A DNA stretch of 64,000 nucleotides from contig OY288150.1 of assembly GCA_958439195.1 (NCBI GenBank), positions 62,001 to 126,000 of the forward strand, given 5' to 3'. Position 1 is the first letter of the stretch; every line of letters begins with the position of its first letter. A program made the translations under genes and the position numbers. This document shows positions 51,577 to 60,630 of this stretch, piece by piece. The stretch is from an uncultured Paracoccaceae bacterium. GTDB taxonomy: Bacteria > Pseudomonadota > Alphaproteobacteria > Rhodobacterales > Rhodobacteraceae. The notes below the pieces were generated by a model. That model worked only from the letters and a program-made list of their open reading frames with translations, was not told the origin of the DNA and ran no database searches.

Positions 51577-53268
51577 CTATCGGATCTGGTTGAGGAGTTC
51601 GGCACCCTCGGCCACGACACGAAGCCCGACCTCAAGGCCCGCCACGACCAGCACTGTGTCGCCGTCCAGCGGTTCTACTCGAACCTCGCGCTGGACGAAG
51701 CGTTCGGCATTGCTTTTCACATAGACGACAAGCTGCCCGTTGGCTCCGCGCAAGACAGCATCGCGAGGTAAGACGATTCCCTCATGCTCTGCCGGAGTGG
51801 CCGCGATCACCCTCAGCAACTGACCAGCCCGCAATCCAGCCGCTTCTCCCACGACAGAGAACCGCACTGGAACGGCCTGTCCTTGGTCAGCAAGACCCGT
51901 CCCCTGATAGGCAAGATCGATGGTCGATCCGTCAGCGAAAACCGCCACTGCTTCCAAGCCCAAAGCTTCTGATCGGTAACTCAGCGCCTCAACCCAGAAC
52001 CTTCCTGGGTCAACGATCTCGTAAACGGTGACGCCCGGGGAGGCGATCTGGCCCGCGATGGCTTGGCCTGCGGCGATGACCCCGTCAACCGGTGCGATCA
52101 GATTTTCCGACACATCGGTCAGCGAAACCAAGGCGTCACGCTGTGCGATCAGACTTTCTTGTTCGATCTCCAACTCTTCGATCTCGGTCTGCGCCACCAC
52201 GCTTTGCAACTGCTTACGCCGGTCAAGACGGCGAGTGACAAGCTGCAATTCTTGTTCGATCTCGCGAATTTGCTGTTGGCGGTCGGCAAGATCTACTGCA
52301 CCGATGGTCGGCTCGACGATGGCGACGATCTGACCTGCCTTCACCAATGACCCGAGCTGTGGAAAACCACCCGGTGGGGCCACCAGCCTGCCCTCAAGCG
52401 AAGCTTGCACATAGCCCGAGGCATTCGGGTCTGGAATGATGCGCCCCGGAAGTTCGATGCGCCGCCCATGCAAAGCCGTTTCCGTGATAAGCGTGCGAAT
52501 GCCCAACACGCGCTGCGTCCCTTTCGGAACAAAGATGGCCCCATCTGGAAAGCGTTGGGCGAGATCGCGCGTCGCAGCGGCAGGCATGGGCAGTGCTGCG
52601 TTGGCCGCGCTGGCGGCAGCAACCTCCGCCTGCCCCTGCGACGGCGGGATAAGCAGGAGAGCTACCAGCAAAGCTGCAATCTTGGCAGGTGCAACGGGCC
52701 GGCGATTGCGCCGCAACAATAGCATGCCGAAAACCCCTACCAGCAGACCGATAGCAGCCGCGGCGGCGAGCGTTAGATCGCGGGTCTCCAGGCGCGCCCG
52801 CAAGTCACCCAAAACACTCGCGCCAATCGCCGCTGCGGCATTTACCTCAACCACTGCCGCTGGCGGTGGTGCGGGGATCGTCAGCGACCCCACTAAAACG
52901 TCAAATCCAGCATCGGCAATGACGGTGATCGCAAGATCGTAACTGCCGGGTGTCGCGACCCAGGGTGCGGAAAACGCATAGATCCCCGGCTCCGTTTCCG
53001 TTCCGATGATAACACCAGAGGGCGTGTCCATCTCGACTGCAGCCCCGGCAACGGGCGCGTTGGTGTCGAATGTGTCGATAAAGACCTGCATTTCGGCACC
53101 GCGGGCTATCACGACCGCTTCGAACACCGTCGATGCTGCTTCGACCCGAGGGGCGATGGTGGTGCTGACCGGCGGCGGCGGTGCGCCGTGATCATGGCCT
53201 TCATGTGCGGCCACGCCGCCCGTGAAGGCAAACATCAGAACAACGGCCAAAGCCCCTAAAAACCGCAT
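51577..53268 (-). CDS. RND periplasmic adaptor with extra N-terminal module
   Basis: 563 residues, longer than usual (about 400). First a signal and HEGHDHGAPP metal tail, an Ig-like region, a transmembrane helix (LTLAAAAAIGLLVGVFGMLLL) and a second hydrophobic stretch. Then a standard CusB/CzcB part: a barrel-type SYRSEALGL, coiled coil with IREIEQELQLVTRRLDRR, and ASLEGRLVAPPGG. The N-terminal 210 residues look like an added FixH-like sensor or anchor. Coupled to the permease (9 bases apart). Confidence 0.85.
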   Translation of the reverse strand: MRFLGALAVVLMFAFTGGVAAHEGHDHGAPPPPVSTTIAPRVEAASTVFEAVVIARGAEMQVFIDTFDTNAPVAGAAVEMDTPSGVIIGTETEPGIYAFSAPWVATPGSYDLAITVIADAGFDVLVGSLTIPAPPPAAVVEVNAAAAIGASVLGDLRARLETRDLTLAAAAAIGLLVGVFGMLLLRRNRRPVAPAKIAALLVALLLIPPSQGQAEVAAASAANAALPMPAAATRDLAQRFPDGAIFVPKGTQRVLGIRTLITETALHGRRIELPGRIIPDPNASGYVQASLEGRLVAPPGGFPQLGSLVKAGQIVAIVEPTIGAVDLADRQQQIREIEQELQLVTRRLDRRKQLQSVVAQTEIEELEIEQESLIAQRDALVSLTDVSENLIAPVDGVIAAGQAIAGQIASPGVTVYEIVDPGRFWVEALSYRSEALGLEAVAVFADGSTIDLAYQGTGLADQGQAVPVRFSVVGEAAGLRAGQLLRVIAATPAEHEGIVLPRDAVLRGANGQLVVYVKSNAERFVQREVRVEPLDGDTVLVVAGLEVGLRVVAEGAELLNQIR

Positions 53269-53352
53269 ATCCGAACCTCGACGCCTGTTTTTGTTGGTGT
53301 CGAGATGACCGACATACGTCTCTGAACGATTGCCGCTTTGTAACCGAGTGTT

Positions 53353-54711
53353 TCAACGCCCCTGTCTGGGCAGGGACACAGTGACGCGCAAGCCACCGGT
53401 CGGCCCTTCGCCAAGCTCCAGTGTACCGCCGTGGCCATCGATCACAGCGCGGGCGATTGTCAGCCCCAGCCCAAAGCCACCCGTCTTGCTGTTGCGCGAG
53501 GATTCAAGCCGGACAAAGGGCAAAAGCACGCGGTCCCGGTCCGCTTCGGCAATGCCCTGACCGTCGTCATCAATCACTACGGCCACTTCCTGCGCGTTTT
53601 CGGAAACCGACACCCGGGCTGTGCCACCATATTTGACAGCATTTCCCACGATGTTGGCAAACGCCCGCTTCAAACCCAGCCGCCGCCCCGGAATAACGGC
53701 TGAGCGCGGCCCGGCAAAAGAAACCACAGCGCCCTGATCGGTCTGATCATCTGTCACGGTCTCAAGGATTGCGACTAGATCAACCGGGCGTATCGGTTCA
53801 TCGGATCGGTCGCCGCGCAGATAAGACAGCGTCTGATCGATCATCCGCTCCATTTCGTCCAAATCAAGCGCGATGGACCGGGCGAGGGGGTCACTGTCGA
53901 TCTCTTCGGCACGCAGCCGCAACCGGGTGATTGGTGTTTTCAGGTCGTGGGATACTGCAGCCAGAGCTTGGGTGCGATCTTCGATTGACCGAGCAAGACG
54001 GTCCTGCAAGTCATTGAAGGCACGGGCCAGAACGGCAACCTCATAAGGACCGGTCTCGGGCACCGCCGCAACCTTGCCGGTGGTGTAGAACCCGTTAGCA
54101 GCCTCAGCGAACCGCGCCAGCGGCCGCGATATCCAGCGCACCAGCAACACAGCTGTGGCCAGAGCGACGGCTGCGATCATCCAAGCCACCATCACGGTCT
54201 GCGGTGCGCCTGGGATACGGGGTGTCCAACTGAGCAGGCTGACATTCAACCATGTGCCGTCCGTGAGGCGCATCGAGATCAGCGCGACATGCGGGTCTGC
54301 GCTTGCTCCGTCCTGTTCGCCGACGATCAGGCCATCTTCCCCAAGTTCAGGGGCCAATTCGACCAATCGCGTTTGCAGATCCGTCCACAACGGGTTGGTT
54401 GCGTCAGCTTCGACTGCCCGCTCCTCCCGGCTCCAATGGGCCTCGATCGGACCACTCGACAGATCATGCGCGGCATCTTCCCGAAGTTCCTCCGGTAACC
54501 CAGCCAGCGTGCGCTTAATGGTCAGCAACCGATCTGCGAGCCGCCGTTCAGTCGCTTCGGACAGATCGGCACTGAGCGATGCGCGATAGGTTTGCAATCC
54601 CACAATCTGGACCGTGGCGATGCCAAGGATCAGGACGATGGTCGTTCGGGCAACCAGAGTGTCGAACCTTATTGCCTTAGCTGCACGCAGCAGCGCGCGG
54701 GGGCCCGTCAC
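53353..54711 (-). CDS. Sensor histidine kinase of the RND efflux operon
   Basis: 452 residues from a GTG start (GTGA overlap with the regulator gene). Two helices (TIVLILGIATVQIVGLQ and MVAWMIAAVALATAVLLV) flank a periplasmic sensor of about 130 residues. HAMP region, then H-box VSHDLKTPITRLR near 253, N-box GNAVKYGG near 355, G-boxes DDGQGIAEAD and GFGLGLTIA. The sensed signal is probably metal, by operon position. Confidence 0.92.
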   Translation of the reverse strand: MTGPRALLRAAKAIRFDTLVARTTIVLILGIATVQIVGLQTYRASLSADLSEATERRLADRLLTIKRTLAGLPEELREDAAHDLSSGPIEAHWSREERAVEADATNPLWTDLQTRLVELAPELGEDGLIVGEQDGASADPHVALISMRLTDGTWLNVSLLSWTPRIPGAPQTVMVAWMIAAVALATAVLLVRWISRPLARFAEAANGFYTTGKVAAVPETGPYEVAVLARAFNDLQDRLARSIEDRTQALAAVSHDLKTPITRLRLRAEEIDSDPLARSIALDLDEMERMIDQTLSYLRGDRSDEPIRPVDLVAILETVTDDQTDQGAVVSFAGPRSAVIPGRRLGLKRAFANIVGNAVKYGGTARVSVSENAQEVAVVIDDDGQGIAEADRDRVLLPFVRLESSRNSKTGGFGLGLTIARAVIDGHGGTLELGEGPTGGLRVTVSLPRQGR

Positions 54712-55442
54712 TTACGACGCACGTCTGCAGCGAACAGATAGCCCGCGCCACGGATGGTCTTGATCAAGTCTCCTTGCGACTCGATCTTCCGGCGCAAGCG
54801 ACTGACCTGCACGTCGATCGATCGGTCAAACACGTCGAGGGTTCTGTTTTTGGTGCTGTCGAGAAGGTAGTCTCGCGACAGGACACGCTGCGGTGCTTCG
54901 AGAAACGTCAGCAGCAAATCATACTCGCCGCCTGACAGGTCAACGACCACACCGCCTGGGTTCACCAGCTCTCGCTTCAGGGTATCCAACTGCCACCCCT
55001 CGAACTCGATCGAACGCCCCGACCCTTGGGGGGCCAACCCCTCTACTGACCGGCTGCGCCGAAGGACAGCCTTGATGCGTGCCAGAAGTTCGCGCGGGTT
55101 GAAGGGCTTCGGCAGGTAGTCATCGGCACCGACCTCCAACCCGACGATGCGGTCGATCTCGTCGCCCTTCGCCGTCAGCATTACGACCGGCACCGCGCTT
55201 TCAGCGCGCAACGCCCGGCACAGGTCCAGCCCGTTCGTTCCCGGCAGCATGATGTCAAGCACAACAAGATCCACTAGGGATGACTGCATCTGGGCCTTCA
55301 TCTCTGCACCATTGCGGGCGGTCGAGACGACAAATCCGTTGGCGCGCAGGAACTTGGCAACAAGCGACAAGATCTCTCCGTCATCGTCGACGACAAGAAC
55401 CTTTCCTTCGGTCGCTTGAACTGCGGTCGGCTGTTGCAACAT
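54708..55442 (-). CDS. OmpR-type response regulator of the RND efflux operon
   Basis: 244 residues. Receiver domain with phospho-Asp in LVVLDIMLPG near residue 61 and Lys in LPKPFNPREL, then a winged-helix DNA-binding domain (DVFDRSIDVQVSRLRRKIE). Start ATG 55442; upstream frame to 55580 is not conserved-looking. First gene of regulator-kinase-adaptor-permease-small protein. Confidence 0.93.
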   Translation of the reverse strand: MLQQPTAVQATEGKVLVVDDDGEILSLVAKFLRANGFVVSTARNGAEMKAQMQSSLVDLVVLDIMLPGTNGLDLCRALRAESAVPVVMLTAKGDEIDRIVGLEVGADDYLPKPFNPRELLARIKAVLRRSRSVEGLAPQGSGRSIEFEGWQLDTLKRELVNPGGVVVDLSGGEYDLLLTFLEAPQRVLSRDYLLDSTKNRTLDVFDRSIDVQVSRLRRKIESQGDLIKTIRGAGYLFAADVRRK

Positions 55443-55536
55443 TGGTCTTCGGTCTCGTTTTGGGCACGCGCTGAATGGCACTCGGACACTACGACACTGT
55501 TGCCCGATTGTATCGATTTGTTGCAGTGGCTTTTCT

Positions 55537-55790
55537 TTAGCCAATGATATCCCGGAGCTGATCAACAGCGCGCCGACCATCCCAGTTAAACGGCCCCTGA
55601 AGGCGTCCGATTTCGCTCCTTCGGTTGTCGACCAGCAGCCTTGTCGGCAATCCGATAAAAGGCGAAGGCGAGTTGGACTCTTGATGGCTCCGCCCAGAAG
55701 AGTGGCAGATGCCGGATGCCGGCTTCGTTATCAAATTCGCGTCCAAGGGTGAGCCCGACGTCCGATGCGGTCAGGCGTGGCATATCCTGA
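55537..55790 (-). pseudogene. Decayed TlpA-like gene after the second multicopper oxidase
   Basis: The last part of a TlpA-like protein is recognisable in two different frames: LPLFWAEPSRVQLAFAF, then, after a frameshift near 55655, FIGLPTRLLVDNRRSEIGRL and a closing QGPFNWDGR. They match the intact 26751-27272 protein (LPLYWAEPLRVQLALAF, IGRLQGPFDW). The N-terminal half with the WCPPC site is missing. Confidence 0.8.
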
Positions 55791-55834
55791 GAGATAAGTC
55801 TGGACCTGCGGTGCTGCCGCAGGTCCAGAGGGCA

Positions 55835-57325
55835 TCAGGCGGAAACCGTGAACTCCGTCATCATGCCCATCGAGAGATGGGGCATGTGGTGACAATGAAG
55901 CATCCAGCGTGCGGCTTCGCCTGCGTCCAACGCAACCGTCACCATGCCCATCGGCGGCACGTGCACAGTGTCACGCACAGCGCCTGCGATACGTTTGTTG
56001 CCGACGCCGACGACCTGGAAGGCATGGCCGTGCAGGTGCATCGGATGTCCCATCATCGACATGTTGTGAAACATGATCTCCACCCGCTCGCCTGACTTTG
56101 CTGTCACCGGAACATGGGTACCCCACGTTTGGCCGTTTATCGTCCAGACATAAGGCATCATCGAGCCACCCAGCATCAGCATCGGCTGTGACGTCGGCGC
56201 ACGGTCTGGCAAAGGCGTGATCGCTCGCAAAGCGGATTCCTGAAGAAGATCGCCGCTGAATGCCGGATGGTCGGCCTCCGACATGTCTGCGAGCCTCGTC
56301 ACAACAGCGCCCTTGGTGGCGAGGATCACGCCGGTCCTTTCCCTTGCACCCTCGCGCAAGGCTAGGATCGGGAACGATCCGCCTTCGCCCGGAACATCAA
56401 GCTCGATGTCAAGCCGCTGACCCATTGCTAAACCGAAACGGGATCCGGCAAGAGGATGCACTGGCTCGCCGTCGACGGCGACCAGTCGGTCAGGCAACGT
56501 GCCCGTGTCGATCCAGAACACGGTCGCAGCCGCTGCATTAATCACCCGGACAAGGACATGGCCGCCCTTGTCGACCTGCACCACCTCGGGATCATCCAAT
56601 GTCCGGTCATTGGCGAGATAAGCGTCGAAGTTATAGTCGTTCAGGTCCATCGCCATGCCGTCCATACCCGGCATCGCCATCATGTCACCCTGCCCGGTGG
56701 CACCCACGTCCATTCCCGAATGATCCATGCCGCCCATTGCCTGTCCTTCGACTCCCATCTGGCTGTGATCCATGCCTGCCATAGATGCCCCGCCCGTGAT
56801 TTCGGCCAAAACCTCGACGGGAGACTTGAAGGAGAAATCGTGCAGAAAGAGCGTCACCTCCTGCCGGTCTGCCGACACATCCTCGGGCCGCCGAACGACA
56901 AGCGGAGCGGCAAGGAGCATCATCTCGTGCGCCGGAATATGCGCATGCATCCAGTGTGTGCCGGCCCTCGCAGGAAAGTCATAGGCTCGGGTTTCGCCTG
57001 GTTGCAGCACTGGCATCGGCATGTCTGGGACGCCGTCTTGAGCATTGTCCGGGATCTGCCCGTGCCAATGGATGATCGTCGGATCGGCGAGCGAATTCGT
57101 CAAATCCACAGCAAAGCGCTGCCCCGGATCCAAGACGAGGCCCGACTGGCCATTGCTACCAAGCAGTCCCCAGACGGAGGCGGCTCTGCCGCGCACGTCG
57201 ATTGTGCGGGTGGTGGCGGTCAAGGACAGCCGGCTGGATTGAGCCCGGACCCGGCCGGGAAGCAAGAGGGAAGCAGCCGAAGCCGCAGTGGTGGCTAGAA
57301 AGCCGCGGCGAGAAAGAGTCGACAT
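55835..57325 (-). CDS. Multicopper oxidase, CopA/CueO-like (second, duplicate of the first)
   Basis: 496 residues. Tat leader LSRRGFLATTAA, copper ligands IIHWHGQ, WMHAHIPAHE, HPMHLHGHAF and HCHHMPHLSMGMM, and a Met/His insert (GMDHSQMGVEG, GMDHSGMDVG, MPGMDGMAM). By eye the protein is nearly line-for-line the same as 27331-28806 (shared DLNDYNFDAYLANDRTLD). It therefore arose by duplication. Probably redundant cuprous oxidase. Confidence 0.94.
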   Translation of the reverse strand: MSTLSRRGFLATTAASAASLLLPGRVRAQSSRLSLTATTRTIDVRGRAASVWGLLGSNGQSGLVLDPGQRFAVDLTNSLADPTIIHWHGQIPDNAQDGVPDMPMPVLQPGETRAYDFPARAGTHWMHAHIPAHEMMLLAAPLVVRRPEDVSADRQEVTLFLHDFSFKSPVEVLAEITGGASMAGMDHSQMGVEGQAMGGMDHSGMDVGATGQGDMMAMPGMDGMAMDLNDYNFDAYLANDRTLDDPEVVQVDKGGHVLVRVINAAAATVFWIDTGTLPDRLVAVDGEPVHPLAGSRFGLAMGQRLDIELDVPGEGGSFPILALREGARERTGVILATKGAVVTRLADMSEADHPAFSGDLLQESALRAITPLPDRAPTSQPMLMLGGSMMPYVWTINGQTWGTHVPVTAKSGERVEIMFHNMSMMGHPMHLHGHAFQVVGVGNKRIAGAVRDTVHVPPMGMVTVALDAGEAARWMLHCHHMPHLSMGMMTEFTVSA

Positions 57326-57548
57326 GCTAATTTTCCTGAATATCGCGATAAGAGCCAGAGGTGTGATCCTTGGCCGAGGCTAGAACCACCAATTCAGTTC
57401 ACCTCGAACTTGAGAGGCCGCCTGAGGTGCGCAATTGCGTGCGACGGGCAGCGCAAAAGGTGTTGCCTTGGCGAATGGCCGGTGCCGCCGGTGAAGCTGG
57501 GCAACCCTCTTCGATCTACCAACCCTCTTACCTGCAGCTCTTGGTTCT
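57326..57548. other. Intergenic region upstream of the second multicopper oxidase
   Basis: 220 bases with no gene. On the minus strand CCTCTCAAGTTCGAGG near 57394-57409 resembles a MerR-type dyad but has no matching -35, so it is not claimed. Confidence 0.35.
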
Positions 57549-59921
57549 TCACAGATCAACCCTCCGCAGACGTAATGCATTGGTGATAACGGAGACCGAC
57601 GACAGGCTCATCGCCGCGGCTGCGATCATCGGCGACAGAAGAAGACCGGTGATCGGATAAAGCATCCCGGCTGCGATCGGTACGCCAAGTGCGTTGTAAG
57701 CAAAGGCAAAGAACAGGTTCTGCTTGATATTGCGCAAGGTTGCGCGTGCCAGCTTGCGCGCCCGGACAATGCCCATCAGGTCTCCACCCAGAAGAGTGAT
57801 GCCCGCGCTCTCCATCGCCACATCTGCCCCCGTGCCCATGGCGATGCCGACGTCGGCCGCCGCCAACGCAGGCGCGTCATTCACGCCGTCGCCAGCCATG
57901 GCGATCTTGTGACCTTCACGGCGCAACTGGTCGATCAGGTCTTTCTTGGCCTCAGGCAACACTCCCGCGCGCACCTCATCTATGCCTAGCTTGCCCGCAA
58001 CCGCTTGTGCGGTGCGTTCGTTGTCGCCGGTTGCCATGATGACGCGAAGTCCTTGGGCATGCAGTTCCTTGATCGCCTGTGCGGTCGACTCCTTGATTGG
58101 ATCTGCGACGGCGACGATGCCTGCGAGCACACCGTCGACAGCGATGAACATCGCGGTCTTGCCTTCGGCGCGCAGAGTGTCGGCCTGTGCCTCCGCGCGC
58201 GCAGTGTCTAGGCCCATTTCCTGCATCATGGCCGCGTTGCCAAGCGCAACCGCGCGGCCTGTGACCTTGCCGCGCACACCCTTGCCGGTGACCGCCTCGA
58301 ATCCCGTAGCCTCTTGCCGGGACGCGCCCAGCGCGTCAGCCCCCTCGACAATGGCTTCGGCCAGCGGGTGTTCAGACCCACGTTCCAGCGCCGAAGCAAG
58401 GGACAGAAGGTCGGCAACTACCACGTCCCCAAGCATTACCGTATCTGTGAGCTTTGGCATGCCCATGGTCAACGTGCCCGTCTTGTCGACGATCAGAGTA
58501 TCGACTCCCGCCATCCGCTCCAGCGCCTCAGCGTCTTTGATCAGCACGCCTGCCTGCGCGCCGCGTCCGGCCGCTGTTGTGATCGAGATCGGGGTTGCAA
58601 GACCCAACGCGCAGGGGCAAGCGATGATCAGCACCGACACCGCCGAGGCGATAGCAAAGACCAGAGCTGGCTCGGGGCCGAAGATCATCCAACCCCCGAA
58701 GGCGAGTATTGCAATCCCAACTACGGTCGGAACAAAGATTGCGGACATCCGGTCCGCCAGCCCTTGAATGGGAGCACGCGACCGACGCGCGTTCGACACC
58801 ATGGCCACGATCTGAGCCAAGACGGTATCTGCGCCAACCTTGCCAGCCTCGATTACAAGACTTCCGTTCTTGTTGATGGTGGCCCCGGTCACCGCATCTC
58901 CAGGCCCTTTTTCGACCGGCATCGACTCGCCGGTCAGCATGCTTTCGTCCAAGAATGAATGGCCTTCGATCACCACGCCGTCGACTGGCACGGCGTCGCC
59001 GGGGCGCACACGCAGACGGTCGCCCTCCATAATGTTTTCCAGAGGCGCATCATATTCCGTGCCGTCCGGCAGAATGCGCCGCGCCGTCTTTGGTGCGAGG
59101 TCGAGAAGCGCGCGGATTGCATCGCCGGTTCGTTCGCGTGCGCGAAGTTCCAAGACCTGGCCGACAAAGACCAAAGCCACAATCACCACCGCCGCTTCAT
59201 AGTAGGTGCCAACGCCATGACCCATCCGGTAGACTTCAGGGAACACGCCAGGCAGGAATGTCGCCACCAGCGAATAAAGGTAAGCCGCCGCCACTCCGAG
59301 GCTGATCAGCGTCCACATGTTGGGAGACCGGTTGACCATCGAGTCCCAGCCTCGCTTGAAGAAGGGAAGGGCCGCCCAAAGTATGATTGGAGTTGCCAGC
59401 GCGAACTCCAGGTAACTGGCCATCTGGTGCCCGATCCAGTCGCGCACAGGCAGGGCAACGAACTCTCCCATGGTCAACACAATCAGCGGCACCGCCGCAG
59501 CTGCTGAGACCCACATGCGGCGGGTGAAATCGGTCAACTCATGGCTGGGCTCGTCCGAGGGCAGCATCGGCTCGAGCGCCATGCCGCAGATCGGACACGA
59601 GCCGGGCGCATCACGGATGATCTCGGGGTGCATCGGGCAGGTATACTGCACATTGGCTGGGGCAACTTTCTTGCGCCCCGCCGCGCGGCCGGAGGCGTAG
59701 AACCACGGATCGGCCTGAAACTTCGTCTGGCACTTGCCAGAGCAGAAGTGGAATTCCTTGCCGCCAAACGCCTCGGTCAGCGTGTCGGGTTTCAGCGTGA
59801 CGGTCATGCCGCAGACTGGGTCGATGGAAGTTGGCTCAGTCCCACTTTCTGGAACGCCTTGGCTTTCAGGCATGTCGGGGTCGGGATGGGCATGGCTGCC
59901 GTGCGGATCGATAGATTTCAT
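57549..59921 (-). CDS. Copper/silver ATPase with YHS and heavy-metal-binding domains
   Basis: 790 residues. N-terminal YHS part (DPVCGMTVTLKPDTLTEAF, FHFCSGKC) near 35-75, then heavy-metal-binding motif YTCPMHPEIIRDAPGSCPIC near 92-112. Then P1B ATPase with IIACPCALGLA near 434, DKTGTLTMG near 481, GDGVNDAPAL near 685. CPC type: exports Cu(I)/Ag(I). A CueR-type box lies upstream. Confidence 0.94.
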   Translation of the reverse strand: MKSIDPHGSHAHPDPDMPESQGVPESGTEPTSIDPVCGMTVTLKPDTLTEAFGGKEFHFCSGKCQTKFQADPWFYASGRAAGRKKVAPANVQYTCPMHPEIIRDAPGSCPICGMALEPMLPSDEPSHELTDFTRRMWVSAAAAVPLIVLTMGEFVALPVRDWIGHQMASYLEFALATPIILWAALPFFKRGWDSMVNRSPNMWTLISLGVAAAYLYSLVATFLPGVFPEVYRMGHGVGTYYEAAVVIVALVFVGQVLELRARERTGDAIRALLDLAPKTARRILPDGTEYDAPLENIMEGDRLRVRPGDAVPVDGVVIEGHSFLDESMLTGESMPVEKGPGDAVTGATINKNGSLVIEAGKVGADTVLAQIVAMVSNARRSRAPIQGLADRMSAIFVPTVVGIAILAFGGWMIFGPEPALVFAIASAVSVLIIACPCALGLATPISITTAAGRGAQAGVLIKDAEALERMAGVDTLIVDKTGTLTMGMPKLTDTVMLGDVVVADLLSLASALERGSEHPLAEAIVEGADALGASRQEATGFEAVTGKGVRGKVTGRAVALGNAAMMQEMGLDTARAEAQADTLRAEGKTAMFIAVDGVLAGIVAVADPIKESTAQAIKELHAQGLRVIMATGDNERTAQAVAGKLGIDEVRAGVLPEAKKDLIDQLRREGHKIAMAGDGVNDAPALAAADVGIAMGTGADVAMESAGITLLGGDLMGIVRARKLARATLRNIKQNLFFAFAYNALGVPIAAGMLYPITGLLLSPMIAAAAMSLSSVSVITNALRLRRVDL

Positions 59922-59979
59922 GGCGTTCTCCTGTCGCGGTTAAAGCCGCGTGAAGGCAGATGCAAAGGCCTACCGACTC

Positions 59980-60010
59980 ACGTTGCGCCTTCCCATCATT
60001 AGAAGGTCAA
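59980..60010 (-). promoter_or_regulatory. CueR-type promoter of the YHS copper ATPase
   Basis: On the minus strand: TTGACC (60010-60005), 19-bp spacer with ACCTTCT-N7-GGAAGGC, CAACGT as -10 (59985-59980). The box is the closest to the CueR consensus of the three here and lies about 60 bases before the start codon. Confidence 0.7.
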
Positions 60011-60035
60011 GCGAAGATTGCGGCTGCACGCTAAA

Positions 60036-60422
60036 TCAAAGCGTAGCAATAACCTTCGCCAGTAGGTCGCGCACCTGACCTGGAACAGCATGCAAGGCGG
60101 GATTATTGATGGCCTGCATCGACGCCACCGGATCAATCGCACTCACCTCGACACCGTCTTCGACCTCGCGCAGAATAACGTTGCAGGGCAGCATCGCACC
60201 GACGCGCGGCTCCATCCCGATGGCTTCCATCGCCATCTTCGGGTTACAGGCCCCGAGAATGCGGTAGGCTGGCATATTAACGTCCAGCTTCTTCTTCATC
60301 GTTGCCTTGACGTCGATCTCTGTCAGCACGCCAAATCCGTTGTCAGCAAGCGCGGCACGGGTCCGGGCGTCGACCTTGTCAAAGTCCGCGCCAGTGATCA
60401 GCCGGTTGATCGTATAGTCCAT
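60036..60422 (-). CDS. DUF302 protein
   Basis: 128 residues matching DUF302: FGVLTEIDVKATMKKKLD, YRILGACNPKMAMEAI, and MLPCNVILREVEDGVEVS. The two Cys could bind metal or form a redox pair. Family is frequent beside Cu/Ag resistance genes. Function not established. Confidence 0.9.
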   Translation of the reverse strand: MDYTINRLITGADFDKVDARTRAALADNGFGVLTEIDVKATMKKKLDVNMPAYRILGACNPKMAMEAIGMEPRVGAMLPCNVILREVEDGVEVSAIDPVASMQAINNPALHAVPGQVRDLLAKVIATL

Positions 60423-60437
60423 CGGGTTTCCTTTCGA

Positions 60438-60557
60438 CTATTTGCGCAAGTATTTGACCAGCGCCGCAATCGCGAGGCCGACCAGCACAAGGGTGACGAT
60501 CATCCAGAGCCAGCCGAAGCCCATTCCAAATCCCATACCGTAGCCGTTCATTCTCAT
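60438..60557 (-). CDS. 39-residue Met/Gly-rich membrane protein
   Basis: Starts at ATG 60557, 5 bases after a very good AGGAGG. Begins MRMNGYGMGFGMGFGWLW and ends with a helix and basic tail (VKYLRK). One transmembrane helix. Met/Gly repeats suggest metal contacts. Gene order with DUF302 (15 bases) supports reality. No family name known to me. Confidence 0.65.
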   Translation of the reverse strand: MRMNGYGMGFGMGFGWLWMIVTLVLVGLAIAALVKYLRK

Positions 60558-60580
60558 GGCCTCCTGATCTGTGTTGGGAT

Positions 60581-60620
60581 TTCTCCCGCTAACCGGAGCT
60601 TTGCCCAGTTAGCGGGAGAA
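60581..60620. repeat. Strong 13-bp hairpin between EF-hand and small membrane gene
   Basis: TTCTCCCGCTAAC (60581-60593) and GTTAGCGGGAGAA (60608-60620) form a perfect 13-bp stem with a 14-base loop. Six A's on the plus strand right after it. No T-run on the minus (transcribed) strand, so more likely an mRNA stability or attenuation structure than a terminator. Confidence 0.6.
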
Positions 60621-60630
60621 AAAAGGCGCG

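Noticed and set aside
57380..57420. MerR-type promoter before the second multicopper oxidase
   Set aside because: A dyad-like CCTCTCAAGTTCGAGG is present but no -35 lies at the right distance.
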